The notes under the pieces: model-generated
Database searches by the model: none
What the model was told of the DNA's origin: nothing
Seen by the model: the letters and a program-made list of their open reading frames with translations, nothing else
Shown: in pieces, positions 45,129-54,471 of the stretch
Layout of the letters: every line of letters begins with the position of its first letter
Numbering within the stretch: position 1 is the first letter of the stretch
Program-made: the position numbers and the translations under genes
NCBI RefSeq assembly: GCF_001542625.1
Contig: NZ_CP016279.1
Span: forward strand, 1,922,001-1,986,000
Direction of reading: 5' to 3'
Source of the DNA: Streptomyces griseochromogenes
GTDB taxonomy: Bacteria > Actinomycetota > Actinomycetes > Streptomycetales > Streptomycetaceae
Length of the DNA stretch: 64,000 bases

Positions 45129-46679
45129 GTGTTCGACACTCTCTCCGATCGCCTGTCAGCGACTTTCAAGAACCTGCGCGGCAAGGGACGGCTCTCCGAG
45201 GCGGACATCGACGCCACCGCACGTGAGATCCGCATCGCGCTCCTCGAAGCGGATGTGGCCCTGCCTGTCGTCCGCACGTTCATCAAGAACGTCAAGGAGC
45301 GTGCGCTCGGCGTCGAGGTGTCCAAGGCGCTGAACCCGGCGCAGCAGGTCCTGAAGATCGTCAACGACGAGCTCGTCACCATCCTCGGCGGCGAGACCCG
45401 GCGGCTGCGCTTCGCCAAGCAGCCCCCCACCGTGATCATGCTGGCGGGTCTGCAGGGTGCCGGTAAGACCACTCTCGCGGGCAAGCTCGGCCGATGGCTC
45501 AAGGAGCAGGGCCACTCGCCGCTGCTGGTCGCCGCCGACCTCCAGCGCCCCAACGCCGTCAACCAGCTGAGCGTCGTCGCCGAGCGCGCCGGTGTCGCCG
45601 TCTACGCCCCGGAGCCGGGCAACGGCGTCGGTGACCCGGTCAAGGTCGCCAAGGACTCCATCGACTTCGCGAAGTCCAAGGTCCACGACATCGTGATCGT
45701 GGACACCGCCGGCCGCCTGGGCATCGACCAGGAGATGATGCAGCAGGCCGCCGACATCCGTGACGTGGTCTCGCCGGACGAGATCCTCTTCGTCGTCGAC
45801 GCGATGATCGGTCAGGACGCCGTCAACACGGCCGAGGCCTTCCGCGACGGCGTCGGCTTCGACGGCGTGGTGCTCTCCAAGCTCGACGGTGACGCCCGCG
45901 GTGGTGCGGCCCTGTCGATCCGCCAGATCACCGGCAAGCCGATCATGTTCGCGTCGAACGGCGAGAAGCTGGACGACTTCGACGCGTTCCACCCGGACCG
46001 GATGGCCTCCCGCATCCTCGACATGGGTGACCTGCTCACCCTGATCGAGCAGGCGGAGAAGACCTTCAGCCAGGAAGAGGCCCAGAAGATGGCCTCGAAG
46101 CTGGCGTCCAAGAAGGGCCAGGACTTCACTCTTGACGACTTCCTGTCCCAGATGGAGCAGGTCAGGAAGATGGGCTCCATCTCCAAGCTGCTCGGCATGC
46201 TCCCGGGCATGGGCCAGATCAAGGACCAGATCAACAACCTGGACGAGCGGGACGTCGACCGCACCGCCGCGATCATCAAGTCGATGACCCCGGGCGAGCG
46301 CCAGGACCCGACGATCATCAACGGCTCGCGTCGCGCCCGTATCGCCAAGGGTTCCGGCGTCGAGGTCAGCGCGGTGAAGAACCTCGTGGAGCGGTTCTTC
46401 GAGGCCCGCAAGATGATGTCCCGCATGGCTCAGGGCGGCGGCATGCCCGGTATGCCGGGGATCCCGGGCATGGGCGGCGGCCCCGGCCGGACCAAGAAGC
46501 AGCCGAAGAAGGCCAAGGGCAAGCAGCGCTCCGGCAACCCGATGAAGCGCAAGCAGCAGGAGCTGGAGGAGGCGCAGCGCCGCGAGGCGGCCGCGCAGGC
46601 CGGCGGCGCCCTCGGGCTGCCGCAGCAGGGCGGCCAGGACTTCGAGCTGCCGGAAGAGTTCAAGAAGTTCATGGGCTGA
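45129..46679 (+). CDS. ffh: signal recognition particle GTPase
   Basis: 516 residues. N domain from MFDTLSDRLSATFKNLRGKGRL, G domain with GLQGAGKTTLAGKLG, VAADLQRPNAVNQL, DTAGRLGID and SKLDGDARGG, then a methionine-rich M domain (MMSRMAQGGGMPGMPGIPGMG) that binds signal peptides and 4.5S RNA. The C-terminal tail beyond it is basic and glutamine-rich. GTG 45129 fits the family start; the upstream open stretch is not conserved. FtsY, its partner, is at 36566. Confidence 0.96.
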   Translation: MFDTLSDRLSATFKNLRGKGRLSEADIDATAREIRIALLEADVALPVVRTFIKNVKERALGVEVSKALNPAQQVLKIVNDELVTILGGETRRLRFAKQPPTVIMLAGLQGAGKTTLAGKLGRWLKEQGHSPLLVAADLQRPNAVNQLSVVAERAGVAVYAPEPGNGVGDPVKVAKDSIDFAKSKVHDIVIVDTAGRLGIDQEMMQQAADIRDVVSPDEILFVVDAMIGQDAVNTAEAFRDGVGFDGVVLSKLDGDARGGAALSIRQITGKPIMFASNGEKLDDFDAFHPDRMASRILDMGDLLTLIEQAEKTFSQEEAQKMASKLASKKGQDFTLDDFLSQMEQVRKMGSISKLLGMLPGMGQIKDQINNLDERDVDRTAAIIKSMTPGERQDPTIINGSRRARIAKGSGVEVSAVKNLVERFFEARKMMSRMAQGGGMPGMPGIPGMGGGPGRTKKQPKKAKGKQRSGNPMKRKQQELEEAQRREAAAQAGGALGLPQQGGQDFELPEEFKKFMG

Positions 46680-46702
46680 CACCCGCGAAGCGATAGGTCA
46701 CC

Positions 46703-46733
46703 GAGGGCGCCTCTCCGTCAGGGAGGCGCCCTC
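46703..46733 (+). terminator. ffh terminator
   Basis: GAGGGCGCCTC pairs with GAGGCGCCCTC around a TCCGTCAGG loop, starting 24 bp after the ffh stop. No T run. Confidence 0.75.
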
Positions 46734-46773
46734 AGCGTGTGCCGTGCGCCGTCATGTGCCGTAACGTCCAGAT

Positions 46774-48711
46774 ATGAGCAATGCGCCGCCCCCACGCAAG
46801 GCCCCTGACCAGCCGTGGCGCGCCGAGGGCACCCCGGACGAGTCGCCCCCGCGGCCCGGCGGCGGGTTCAGGGGCGGCAAATGGTGGGGCCTGCTCGTCA
46901 CCGCGGTGGTCGTCTTCCTGCTGGCCTACGTCGGGGTGAACTACCTCGGTCAGGGCAATGAGCCGACGATCTCGTACACGGAGTTCAGCAAGGAGGTCGG
47001 CGGCGGCAACGTCGCCAAGATCTACTCCAAGGGCGATGCGATCCAGGGCGAGCTCAAGAGCCCCCGTGCCAACCCCGAGGGCGGCGGCACGTACACCAAG
47101 TTCAAGACACAGCGGCCGGCCTTCGCGGACGACAAGCTGTGGCAGAACCTGAGCAGCCACGGGGTCACGGTGACCGCCCGGCCGGTCGTGCAGGAGCGCG
47201 GCTTCCTGTCCAACCTGCTGCTCTCCCTGATCCCCATCGTGCTCCTGGTCGCGGTGTGGATCTTCTTCGCGCGACGGTTCGGCGCGGGTCTGGGCGGCGC
47301 GGGCGGCATGTTCGGGCGCAAGGCGCCGCCGAAGCCGGTCGGGCTGCGGCCGGGCACCGGACGCACCACGTTCGCGGACGTGGCCGGCATCGACGAGGTC
47401 AAGGGCGAACTGGACGACGTCGTCGACTTCCTGGAGCACCCCGACGCCTACCGCAAGATGGGCGCGAAACTCCCGCGCGGGGTGCTGCTGGCAGGGCCGC
47501 CCGGCACCGGCAAGACCCTGCTGGCACGGGCGGTGGCGGGCGAGGCCGGCGTGCCGTTCTTCTCCGCCTCGGCGTCCGAGTTCATCGAGATGATCGTCGG
47601 CGTCGGCGCCTCCCGGGTCCGCGAGCTGTTCGCCGAGGCGCGCAAGGTGGCGCCGTCGATCATCTTCATCGACGAGATCGACACCATCGGACGGATGCGC
47701 GGCGGCGGCGCCTCGGTCAGCGGCCACGACGAGCGCGAGCAGACCCTGAACCAGATCCTCACCGAGATGGACGGCTTCTCGGGCTCCGAGGGCGTGATCG
47801 TCATCGCCGCGACGAACCGCGCGGACATCCTGGACCCGGCGCTGACCCGGCCCGGCCGCTTCGACCGGGTGGTGAGCGTGGCCCCGCCGGACCGCGGCGG
47901 GCGCGAGTCGATCCTGCGCATCCACACCCGGGAGATCCCGCTCGCCTCCGACGTCGACCTGACCCAGATGGCACGGGTGACCCCGGGCATGACAGGTGCG
48001 GATCTGGCCAATCTCGCCAACGAGGCCGCCCTGCTCGCCGTCAAGCGCAAGCAGTCCGAGGTGACCGGCGCGGATCTGTCCGAGGCGCTGGAGAAGGTCC
48101 AGCTGGGCGCCGAACGCACCCTGGTGATGCCCGAGGAGGACCGCCGCCGCACCGCGTTCCACGAGAGCGGCCACGCCCTGCTCGGCATGCTCCAGCCCGG
48201 CGCCGACCCCGTCCGCAAGATCACCATCGTGCCGCGCGGCCGGGCGCTCGGCGTGACGATGTCCACGCCCGAGGTGGAGCGGTACGCGCACTCGGAGGAG
48301 TATCTGCGCGGCCGCATCATCGGCGCCCTGGGCGGCATGGCGGCCGAGGACGTCGTCTACGGAGTCGTCACCACGGGCGCGGAGAACGACCTGGAACAGG
48401 TCACCAACATCGCGCGCGGGATGGTGGCCCGCTGGGGCATGAGCGAACGCGTCGGCCGGCTGTCCGCTCTCCCGAGCGACGCCCAGCAGGCGTACGGCCT
48501 CTCGGCCGCCCCGCACACCCTCGACGTGATCGACGGTGAGATGCGCCGGATCGTCGACGAGTGCTACGAGGAGGCCTGCCACAAACTCCGCGACCACCGC
48601 GGCCGCTTGGACGCCCTGGCCGAGGCACTCCTGGAGAACGAGACCCTGGAGGAGGCGGACGCCTACCGCATCGCGGGCATCACCCGCCTGAGCAAGGACA
48701 GCGAGGCGTAG
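46774..48711 (+). CDS. ftsH: ATP-dependent zinc metalloprotease FtsH (paralogue)
   Basis: 645 residues. Two membrane helices (about 38-58 and 146-166) flank an exported region; then an AAA+ module with Walker A GPPGTGKT, Walker B IIFIDEID and the arginine-rich second region of homology TRPGRFDR. The protease site is HESGH, with the third zinc ligand region GAENDLEQVTNIARGMVARWGMS. It degrades membrane and cytoplasmic proteins. Many Streptomyces have another ftsH near hpt/folE, so this may be a second copy. Context near ffh fits a role in export quality control (inference). Confidence 0.93.
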   Translation: MSNAPPPRKAPDQPWRAEGTPDESPPRPGGGFRGGKWWGLLVTAVVVFLLAYVGVNYLGQGNEPTISYTEFSKEVGGGNVAKIYSKGDAIQGELKSPRANPEGGGTYTKFKTQRPAFADDKLWQNLSSHGVTVTARPVVQERGFLSNLLLSLIPIVLLVAVWIFFARRFGAGLGGAGGMFGRKAPPKPVGLRPGTGRTTFADVAGIDEVKGELDDVVDFLEHPDAYRKMGAKLPRGVLLAGPPGTGKTLLARAVAGEAGVPFFSASASEFIEMIVGVGASRVRELFAEARKVAPSIIFIDEIDTIGRMRGGGASVSGHDEREQTLNQILTEMDGFSGSEGVIVIAATNRADILDPALTRPGRFDRVVSVAPPDRGGRESILRIHTREIPLASDVDLTQMARVTPGMTGADLANLANEAALLAVKRKQSEVTGADLSEALEKVQLGAERTLVMPEEDRRRTAFHESGHALLGMLQPGADPVRKITIVPRGRALGVTMSTPEVERYAHSEEYLRGRIIGALGGMAAEDVVYGVVTTGAENDLEQVTNIARGMVARWGMSERVGRLSALPSDAQQAYGLSAAPHTLDVIDGEMRRIVDECYEEACHKLRDHRGRLDALAEALLENETLEEADAYRIAGITRLSKDSEA

Positions 48712-48714
48712 CCG

Positions 48715-48731
48715 GCGCCCCAAAGGGGCGC
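48715..48731 (+). terminator. hairpin with the recurrent Streptomyces intergenic block
   Basis: GCGCCCC and GGGGCGC pair around AAA, starting 4 bp after the ftsH stop. The following bases, GGGGAACCGCGCGACC, match the block after recG (18551-18566), followed here by CAGCCACGACGGACCCGCAG. Confidence 0.7.
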
Positions 48732-48805
48732 GGGGAACCGCGCGACCAGCCACGACGGACCCGCAGGCAGAGCTCCCGCCGAAGTACCGCGCTCCCGGCG
48801 GAGCG

Positions 48806-49666
48806 CTACCGCACGCGGGCGATCAGATAGCGGAACACGTTCGGCATCCACACGGTCCCGTCCGGTCGCCGGTGCGGATGCAGCGCCTCCGTCAGTTCCT
48901 TGTCCACCTGCTTGCGGTCGGTCGCCGCGACCGCCGCGTCGAACAGGCCCGTCGACAGCAGGCCGCGCACGGCGCTGTCGAGGCCGGCGTACCCGAACGG
49001 ACAGGCCACCCGCCCCGAGCCGTCCGGCTTCAGCCCGGCCCGCTGGGCGACCTCCTCCAGGTCGTCACGGCGGGCGGGCCGCCAGCTGCCCGCGCTGCGC
49101 AGAGGATCGGCCAGTTTCGTCGCCACCCGCAGGACCGAGGAGGTGGCACAGCGCTCCGGCGGCCCCCAGCCGGCCAGCACCACGGCCGCGCCGCGGCCGG
49201 CCAGCGGCAGCGCGTCCGCCAGCAGCTCACCGAGCCCCTCCGCGTCCCCCGCCAGGCAGCCGATCGGCTCGAAGACGGTCACCACGGTGTACGCGGGTGT
49301 CCGCGGGTCCGCCGCGTCCGCGGGCGCGCCGTCGACGAGCCTCGCGGCCCCCCGCGCGCGGGGGCCGCGCGCCGGGTCCGGCAGCAGGCGCTCGCGGGCG
49401 AGGGCGAGCCGTTCGGGGCAGGCGTCGACACCGGTGACGGCGGCCCCTCTGGAAGCCGCCATCAGCAGGGCCAGACCGGAACCGCAGCGCAGGCCCAGCA
49501 ACCGGGTGGCCGGGCCCACTTCAAGTCGCTCGCAGACGGCTTCGTAGAGCGGGACCAGCATCCGCTCCTGGATCTCGGACCAGTCACGCGCGCGTGCGTA
49601 CTGGTCCACGCGGACCGGTACGGAACCCGCGTGAGACAGGTGTTCCCGCACGAGCGTAGGTGTCAT
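48806..49666 (-). CDS. SAM-dependent methyltransferase
   Basis: 286 residues, ATG start MTPTLVREHLSHAG. The SAM-binding region is RLLGLRCGSGLALLMAASRGAAVTGVDACPERLA, followed by a conserved VVTVFEPIGCL that takes the place of motif II. The C-terminal region (VWMPNVFRYLIARVR) is typical of related actinobacterial class I methyltransferases. The substrate cannot be told. It is convergent with ftsH and divergent from the SprT-like gene across 500 bp. Confidence 0.8.
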   Translation of the reverse strand: MTPTLVREHLSHAGSVPVRVDQYARARDWSEIQERMLVPLYEAVCERLEVGPATRLLGLRCGSGLALLMAASRGAAVTGVDACPERLALARERLLPDPARGPRARGAARLVDGAPADAADPRTPAYTVVTVFEPIGCLAGDAEGLGELLADALPLAGRGAAVVLAGWGPPERCATSSVLRVATKLADPLRSAGSWRPARRDDLEEVAQRAGLKPDGSGRVACPFGYAGLDSAVRGLLSTGLFDAAVAATDRKQVDKELTEALHPHRRPDGTVWMPNVFRYLIARVR

Positions 49667-50166
49667 AGGTAAGCGCCCCAATCCGCCGACTGTTCGTCGC
49701 TGTGCCCGATTGCGTGGCCCCCGTGCCGTGCGCTCGCACCATCCACGTATGTCAGGTAACTCCCGGCTCGCGGTGCCGTCCAGGGGTCGTGGGGCCCGGC
49801 TTGGGGGCGGCACACCACTGTGGCGAGATTTCACATCCACGCAACCTCGGGGACGTTCCGGTGCCGGGGTGCTAGCGGGCACCCGGTAACGTCGCCGTCG
49901 TCGCGGGCGCTGAGTGATACAGAGGCCCGATCCACGAGAGCGGCCGAAAGGCCTCTTGTGTCGTCCGTCGCCCTCAGCCGCAGCGGGAGCGTACGCCGGA
50001 CCGTACGTCAGACTACGCACCGGCTTGGTATGAGCTGTGAGGCTTCTCCGCAGATCAGCGCACCCGCCCTCGTCAGGACGCATCAGTGGCAACTGACGGG
50101 TACGTGCAAATTATTTGGGATGCCCCGGAATAGGAACACAGCGGCACCCCCGCTCGTTGTCATTAC
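49667..50166. other. long divergent intergenic region
   Basis: No credible gene. The right end is AT-rich (CAAATTATTTGG) and holds the SigR-like promoter at 50133-50158. TACGCCGGACCGTACGTCAG near 49991 contains a CCGTACG repeat. Nothing else supported is seen. Confidence 0.5.
50133..50158 (+). promoter_or_regulatory. candidate ECF (SigR-type) promoter for the SprT-like gene
   Basis: GGAAC (50133-50137) and GTT (50156-50158) with exactly 18 bp between them, matching the SigR pattern GGAA(T/C)-N18-GTT. The start codon GTG at 50167 is about 8 bp past the -10, so the transcript could be leaderless. A chance match is possible. Confidence 0.4.
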
Positions 50167-50769
50167 GTGAGCACGACACAGACACCACCTGTTCTCGCCG
50201 CAGAGCTGGCGCAGGCGTGGGCCGACATTCAGCGGTACCACCCCGAGCTGCCGGACCTTGCCGCGCCAGAGTCCCTGATCGGGGAGTCGTCGTCCGCGTG
50301 CGGTCACGAACTCTCCTTCGAGCGACTGCTCCATGAGGCAGTCCACGGCATCGCCGCCGCCCGCGGCGTACGAGACACGTCCCGGGCGGGCCGTTACCAC
50401 AACCGCAGATTCCTCGCGATCGCCGAGGAGCTGGGCCTGGACCACCCCGAGGAGCCGCATCCCAGCAGCGGTTTCTCGCTGGTCACGCTCAACCCCGAGG
50501 CCAAGCGGCGCTACCGCCCGACGATCGAGCGGCTCCAGCGCGCCCTGAAGGCCCACACGGTGGCCACCTCCGCCGACACCTCGCGCACCTTCCGCGGCCC
50601 GGCCGCCCGGCACGGCTCCTCCGGCGGCGGCGTCCGCGTGAAGGCGGTCTGCGACTGCGGCCGCAACGTCCGGGTGGTCCCGTCGGTCCTGGCCCAGGCT
50701 CCCATCGTGTGCGGCGGCTGCGGCAAGCCGTTCCGCATCCCGGAGGTCGTGGGAGCGGTGGCGAGCTAG
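50167..50769 (+). CDS. SprT-like zinc protein
   Basis: 200 residues, GTG start. HEAVH at residues 56-60 (LLHEAVHGI) is a HExxH metal-binding motif in the SprT arrangement. A C-terminal four-cysteine zinc ribbon (CDCG...CGGCG, from about residue 160) follows. The middle region SGFSLVTLNPEAKRRYRPTIERLQRAL is conserved in actinobacterial relatives. SprT-like domains in eukaryotes (SPRTN) act on DNA-protein crosslinks; this protein's target is unknown. A possible SigR-type promoter and a very strong hairpin flank it. Confidence 0.75.
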   Translation: MSTTQTPPVLAAELAQAWADIQRYHPELPDLAAPESLIGESSSACGHELSFERLLHEAVHGIAAARGVRDTSRAGRYHNRRFLAIAEELGLDHPEEPHPSSGFSLVTLNPEAKRRYRPTIERLQRALKAHTVATSADTSRTFRGPAARHGSSGGGVRVKAVCDCGRNVRVVPSVLAQAPIVCGGCGKPFRIPEVVGAVAS

Positions 50770-50800
50770 CACTACGGCTGCTCGTGGCAGCCGTAGTGCT
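50768..50800 (+). terminator. strong hairpin overlapping the SprT-like stop codon
   Basis: Perfect 14-bp stem with arms AGCACTACGGCTGC and GCAGCCGTAGTGCT, loop TCGTG. It begins inside the TAG stop codon. Confidence 0.8.
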
Positions 50801-51106
50801 ACGCACGCCGTGCCGCAGGCGACCGCCGGCGGCACCTGGTCGTCGTCCCGCGGGCGACCGCGGGCCGCAGCGCACCCGACGTGACCTCACCTCCACGCCG
50901 GGTGCCCCACCGGCCTGCCCGGGCGCGGTCGACCCCCTCGGCCGGAAGTGACCCGCGGGGTGTGGCACAATGGCTAGCTGTACTCGACAGCCGCACAGGA
51001 CCCCTCTCTCCTCCGGCTGACGCGTCCATCGGGCACTCGGGTACCGCAACCCCACGCGGCATTCTCGCCGTGCCCAACCACGTCAAATCCAGGAGAATCC
51101 ACTCCC
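50801..51106 (+). other. rpsP upstream region
   Basis: No gene. An extended -10 TGGCACAAT is at 50963-50971 and is the likely start of the rpsP operon transcript, giving a leader of about 125 bp. A clear ribosome site (CAGGAGAA) precedes the rpsP GTG. No convincing -35 box is visible. Confidence 0.5.
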
Positions 51107-51526
51107 GTGGCAGTCAAGATCAAGCTGAAGCGTCTGGGCAAGATCCGTTCGCCTCACTACCGCATCGTCGTCGCCGACTCCCGTACCCGCCGTGACGGCC
51201 GGGCCATCGAGGAGATCGGCAAGTACCACCCGACCTACAACCCGTCGGTCATCGAGGTGGACGCCGAGCGCGTGGCGTACTGGCTGGGTGTCGGCGCGCA
51301 GCCGACCGAGCCCGTCCTCGCCATCCTGAAGAAGACCGGCGACTGGCAGAAGTTCAAGGGCGAGCCGGCTCCCGCGCCGCTGCTCGTCGCCGAGCCGAAG
51401 GCCACGCGTCCGTCGTTCGAGGCGCTCGGCGGTGACGACGAGGGCAAGGGTGAGGCGATCACCCAGAAGAAGAAGGCTGAGAAGAAGGACGAGGCTGCGG
51501 CTGAGTCCGAGTCGACCGAGGCCTGA
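51107..51526 (+). CDS. rpsP: 30S ribosomal protein S16
   Basis: 139 residues, GTG start [26 protein letters not shown]. The core ends near residue 85 (TGDWQKFKG) and a Lys/Glu/Ala-rich tail follows, as in other actinobacteria. First gene of the rpsP-khpA-rimM-trmD-rplS run. Confidence 0.97.
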   Translation: MAVKIKLKRLGKIRSPHYRIVVADSRTRRDGRAIEEIGKYHPTYNPSVIEVDAERVAYWLGVGAQPTEPVLAILKKTGDWQKFKGEPAPAPLLVAEPKATRPSFEALGGDDEGKGEAITQKKKAEKKDEAAAESESTEA

Positions 51527-51531
51527 GCAGC

Positions 51532-51771
51532 ATGCTCGAAGAGGCGCTTGAGCACCTCGTGAAGGGCATCGTCGACAACCCTGACGATGTGCAGGTCGCC
51601 TCGCGCAACCTGCGCCGCGGGCGCGTGCTGGAGGTCCGGGTCCACCCCGACGACCTCGGCAAGGTGATCGGCCGCAACGGCCGTACCGCGCGCGCTCTGC
51701 GCACCGTCGTGGGCGCCATCGGCGGCCGCGGTGTCCGCGTCGACCTCGTCGACGTGGACCACGTCCGCTGA
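51532..51771 (+). CDS. khpA: KH-domain RNA-binding protein
   Basis: 79 residues, ATG start. The GxxG loop is in [16 protein letters not shown], with [12 protein letters not shown] before it: the single KH domain of KhpA, which binds many small RNAs and mRNAs in Gram-positive bacteria. It sits 6 bp after rpsP, the conserved location. Confidence 0.94.
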   Translation: MLEEALEHLVKGIVDNPDDVQVASRNLRRGRVLEVRVHPDDLGKVIGRNGRTARALRTVVGAIGGRGVRVDLVDVDHVR

Positions 51772-51853
51772 CGCTTCATCGCAACCGGCTCGGGCCGGGG
51801 AGGGCCACTGGGCCGTCCCCGGCCCGCAGTCGTATGACAGGAGATCTGTACAC

Positions 51854-52396
51854 GTGCAGCTGGTAGTCGCACGGATCGGCCGTGCCCATGGCATCAAGGG
51901 CGAGGTCACCGTCGAGGTACGTACGGACGAGCCCGAGCTCAGGCTCGCGCCGGGCGCCGTCCTGGCCACCGACCCGGCCTCGACCGGGCCGCTCACCATC
52001 GCCACCGGCCGCGTGCACAGCGGCCGCCTGCTCCTGCGCTTCGAGGGTGTCGGCGACCGCAACGGCGCCGAGGCCCTGCGCAACACCCTGCTGATCGCCG
52101 AGATCGACCCCGAGGAGCTTCCCGAGGGCGAGGACGAGTACTACGACCATCAGCTCATCGACCTCGACGTGGTCACCGAGGACGGCACGGAGGTCGGCCG
52201 GATCACGGAGATCTCGCACCTGCCCTCCCAGGACCTGTTCATCGTGGAGCGCCCGGACGGCAGCGAGGTGATGATCCCCTTCGTGGAGGAGATCGTCACC
52301 GAGATCGACCTGGAGGAGCAGAGGGCGGTCATCACGCCTCCGCCGGGTCTGATCGACGACCGTGCGGTGATCGACTCGAACCGGGAAGAGTCCTGA
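51854..52396 (+). CDS. rimM: 16S rRNA processing protein RimM
   Basis: 180 residues, GTG start ([25 protein letters not shown]), the standard RimM opening; ACAGGAGATC is upstream. The C-terminal PRC-barrel part contains [13 protein letters not shown] and [13 protein letters not shown]. It assists 30S head assembly through S19. Its stop overlaps the trmD start by one base. Confidence 0.95.
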   Translation: MQLVVARIGRAHGIKGEVTVEVRTDEPELRLAPGAVLATDPASTGPLTIATGRVHSGRLLLRFEGVGDRNGAEALRNTLLIAEIDPEELPEGEDEYYDHQLIDLDVVTEDGTEVGRITEISHLPSQDLFIVERPDGSEVMIPFVEEIVTEIDLEEQRAVITPPPGLIDDRAVIDSNREES

Positions 52397-53229
52397 TGCG
52401 CCTCGACGTCGTCACGATCTTCCCCGAGTACCTGGACCCGCTGAACGTCTCCCTGGTCGGCAAGGCACGCGCGCGTGGGCAGCTCGACGTCCATGTGCAC
52501 GATCTGCGGTCCTGGACGTACGACCGTCACAACACGGTCGACGACACGCCGTACGGCGGCGGCCCCGGCATGGTCATGAAGACCGAGCCCTGGGGCGACG
52601 CCCTGGACTCCGCCCTCGCCGACGGCTACGAGACCGGCGCCCGGGCCCCCGCGCTGATCGTCCCCACCCCGAGCGGCCGCCCCTTCACCCAGGAACTGGC
52701 CGTCGAACTCTCCGAGCGCCCCTGGCTGATCTTCACGCCGGCCCGCTACGAGGGCATCGACCGGCGCGTCATCGACGAGTACGCCACCCGGATGCCGGTG
52801 TACGAGGTGTCCATCGGCGACTACGTCCTGGCCGGCGGCGAGGCGGCCGTCCTGGTGATCACGGAAGCCGTCGCCCGGCTGCTGCCCGGAGTCCTCGGCA
52901 ACGCGGAGTCCCACCGGGACGACTCCTTCGCGCCCGGCGCGATGGCGAACCTCCTGGAAGGCCCCGTCTACACCAAGCCGCCCCTGTGGCGCGGCCGGGA
53001 CATCCCGGACGTGCTGCTCAGCGGCCACCACGGCAAGATCGCCCGCTGGCGCCGCGACGAGGCCCTGAGGCGTACGACGGCCAACCGGCCCGACCTGATC
53101 GAGCGCTGCGACCCCAAGGCCTTCGACAAGAAGGACCGCGAGATGCTCTCCATCCTGGGCTGGGCCCCGGACCCGGCGGGCGAGCCGCACGGCCGATTTT
53201 GGCGCAGGACCGAGGCCGTGGAAGAATAG
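52396..53229 (+). CDS. trmD: tRNA (guanine37-N1)-methyltransferase
   Basis: 277 residues, ATG start [20 protein letters not shown]. Deep-trefoil-knot SPOUT enzyme: DDTPYGGGPGMVMKTEP, RYEGIDRRVID and SIGDYVLAGGEAAVLVITEAVARLLPGVLGN form the SAM-binding knot. It makes m1G37 to prevent frameshifting. Coupled to rimM; rplS follows after 135 bp. Confidence 0.97.
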   Translation: MRLDVVTIFPEYLDPLNVSLVGKARARGQLDVHVHDLRSWTYDRHNTVDDTPYGGGPGMVMKTEPWGDALDSALADGYETGARAPALIVPTPSGRPFTQELAVELSERPWLIFTPARYEGIDRRVIDEYATRMPVYEVSIGDYVLAGGEAAVLVITEAVARLLPGVLGNAESHRDDSFAPGAMANLLEGPVYTKPPLWRGRDIPDVLLSGHHGKIARWRRDEALRRTTANRPDLIERCDPKAFDKKDREMLSILGWAPDPAGEPHGRFWRRTEAVEE

Positions 53230-53364
53230 GACGCTGCTGTGCGCCCGTCCGGCGAGCGCCCCTGCCACAGGGGGACACGACGCCCGCGCCGACCCGTGCG
53301 GCAGACCTCTTGTACACCTAGTTCCCGTTGATGACCTGTGGCATCAGCGAAGAAAGCAGACGAA

Positions 53365-53715
53365 ATGTCTCACCTGCTCGACTCCGTCGACGCCTCGTCG
53401 CTGCGCAGCGACATCCCGGCCTTCCGCCCGGGTGACACCGTCAACGTCCACGTCCGCGTCATCGAGGGCAACCGCTCCCGTGTGCAGCAGTTCAAGGGCG
53501 TTGTGATCCGCCGCCAGGGCTCCGGTGTCCGCGAGACCTTCACGGTCCGCAAGGTCTCGTTCTCCGTCGGCGTCGAGCGCACCTTCCCGGTGCACACCCC
53601 GATCGTCGAGAAGATCGAGCTGGTCACCAAGGGCGACGTGCGCCGCGCCAAGCTGTACTACCTCCGTGACCTGCGCGGCAAGGCCGCGAAGATCAAGGAG
53701 AAGCGCGAGAACTGA
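53365..53715 (+). CDS. rplS: 50S ribosomal protein L19
   Basis: 116 residues. ATG 53365 gives [24 protein letters not shown], the usual actinobacterial L19 start; a GTG at 53338 in frame would add nine residues. [19 protein letters not shown] and [19 protein letters not shown] are conserved blocks. It ends 45 bp before sipW. Confidence 0.96.
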   Translation: MSHLLDSVDASSLRSDIPAFRPGDTVNVHVRVIEGNRSRVQQFKGVVIRRQGSGVRETFTVRKVSFSVGVERTFPVHTPIVEKIELVTKGDVRRAKLYYLRDLRGKAAKIKEKREN

Positions 53716-53760
53716 GCGCTTTCCCGGAGTCACAGCGGGGCCGGATAGCATCTGGCCTCG

Positions 53761-54471
53761 ATGGACACCGAAGCACAGCCGACGGAACGCGACCGCTCCT
53801 CCCGCCCCGGTACTCCGGGGGTGGAGGGCCGGTCGCGTTTCGCGTTGGTGTCGCGGATCACCGAGTGGCTGCCGGGCGGCAGGATCACCCTCACCCTCTT
53901 CGTCTGCCTGGCGTTTTTGCTGCTCCTCAACGCTTTCGTGGCGCAACCGTTCCAGATTCCGAGCGGATCCATGGAGCAGGGATTGAGGATCGGCGACCGC
54001 GTTCTCGTAAATAAGTTGGCGTACCGTTTCGGTGCCCAGCCGCGCCGCGGCGACGTGGTTGTCTTCGACGGGACCGGGTATTTCGGGGACGCCGACTACA
54101 TCAAGCGTGTTGTAGGGGTGGGGGGAGACCGCGTGGTCTGCTGCGACAAGGAGGGGAGGCTCAAGGTGAACGGCCGGCCGGTCGACGAGACGACGTTCCT
54201 CTATCCCGGGGACACCCCGTCCAGCGTCCCCTTCGACGTCGTCGTACCCGCGGGCCGCCTGTTCGTCCTCGGAGACCACCGCAGCGACTCCAGCGACTCC
54301 CGTGATCACCTGGGCTCGCCCGGCGGCGGCATGATCCCGGTCGGCGACGTCATCGGCCGGGCCGACTGGATCGCCTGGCCGTACGCCCACTGGACGCACC
54401 TGACGCGGCCCTCCGCCTACGCGCGCGTACCGGCGGCGGGGCACTTGGCGGGAGCGGGCGCGCATGGGTAA
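53761..54471 (+). CDS. sipW: type I signal peptidase SipW
   Basis: 236 residues. One N-terminal membrane helix (about 42-60), then the catalytic Ser70 in IPSGSME and Lys115 in YIKRVVGVGGD, and the box LGDHRSDSSDSR. It cleaves signal peptides of exported proteins. First of four tandem signal peptidases; its last bases overlap sipX by 8 bp. The sip nomenclature follows the S. lividans cluster of the same order. Confidence 0.93.
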   Translation: MDTEAQPTERDRSSRPGTPGVEGRSRFALVSRITEWLPGGRITLTLFVCLAFLLLLNAFVAQPFQIPSGSMEQGLRIGDRVLVNKLAYRFGAQPRRGDVVVFDGTGYFGDADYIKRVVGVGGDRVVCCDKEGRLKVNGRPVDETTFLYPGDTPSSVPFDVVVPAGRLFVLGDHRSDSSDSRDHLGSPGGGMIPVGDVIGRADWIAWPYAHWTHLTRPSAYARVPAAGHLAGAGAHG

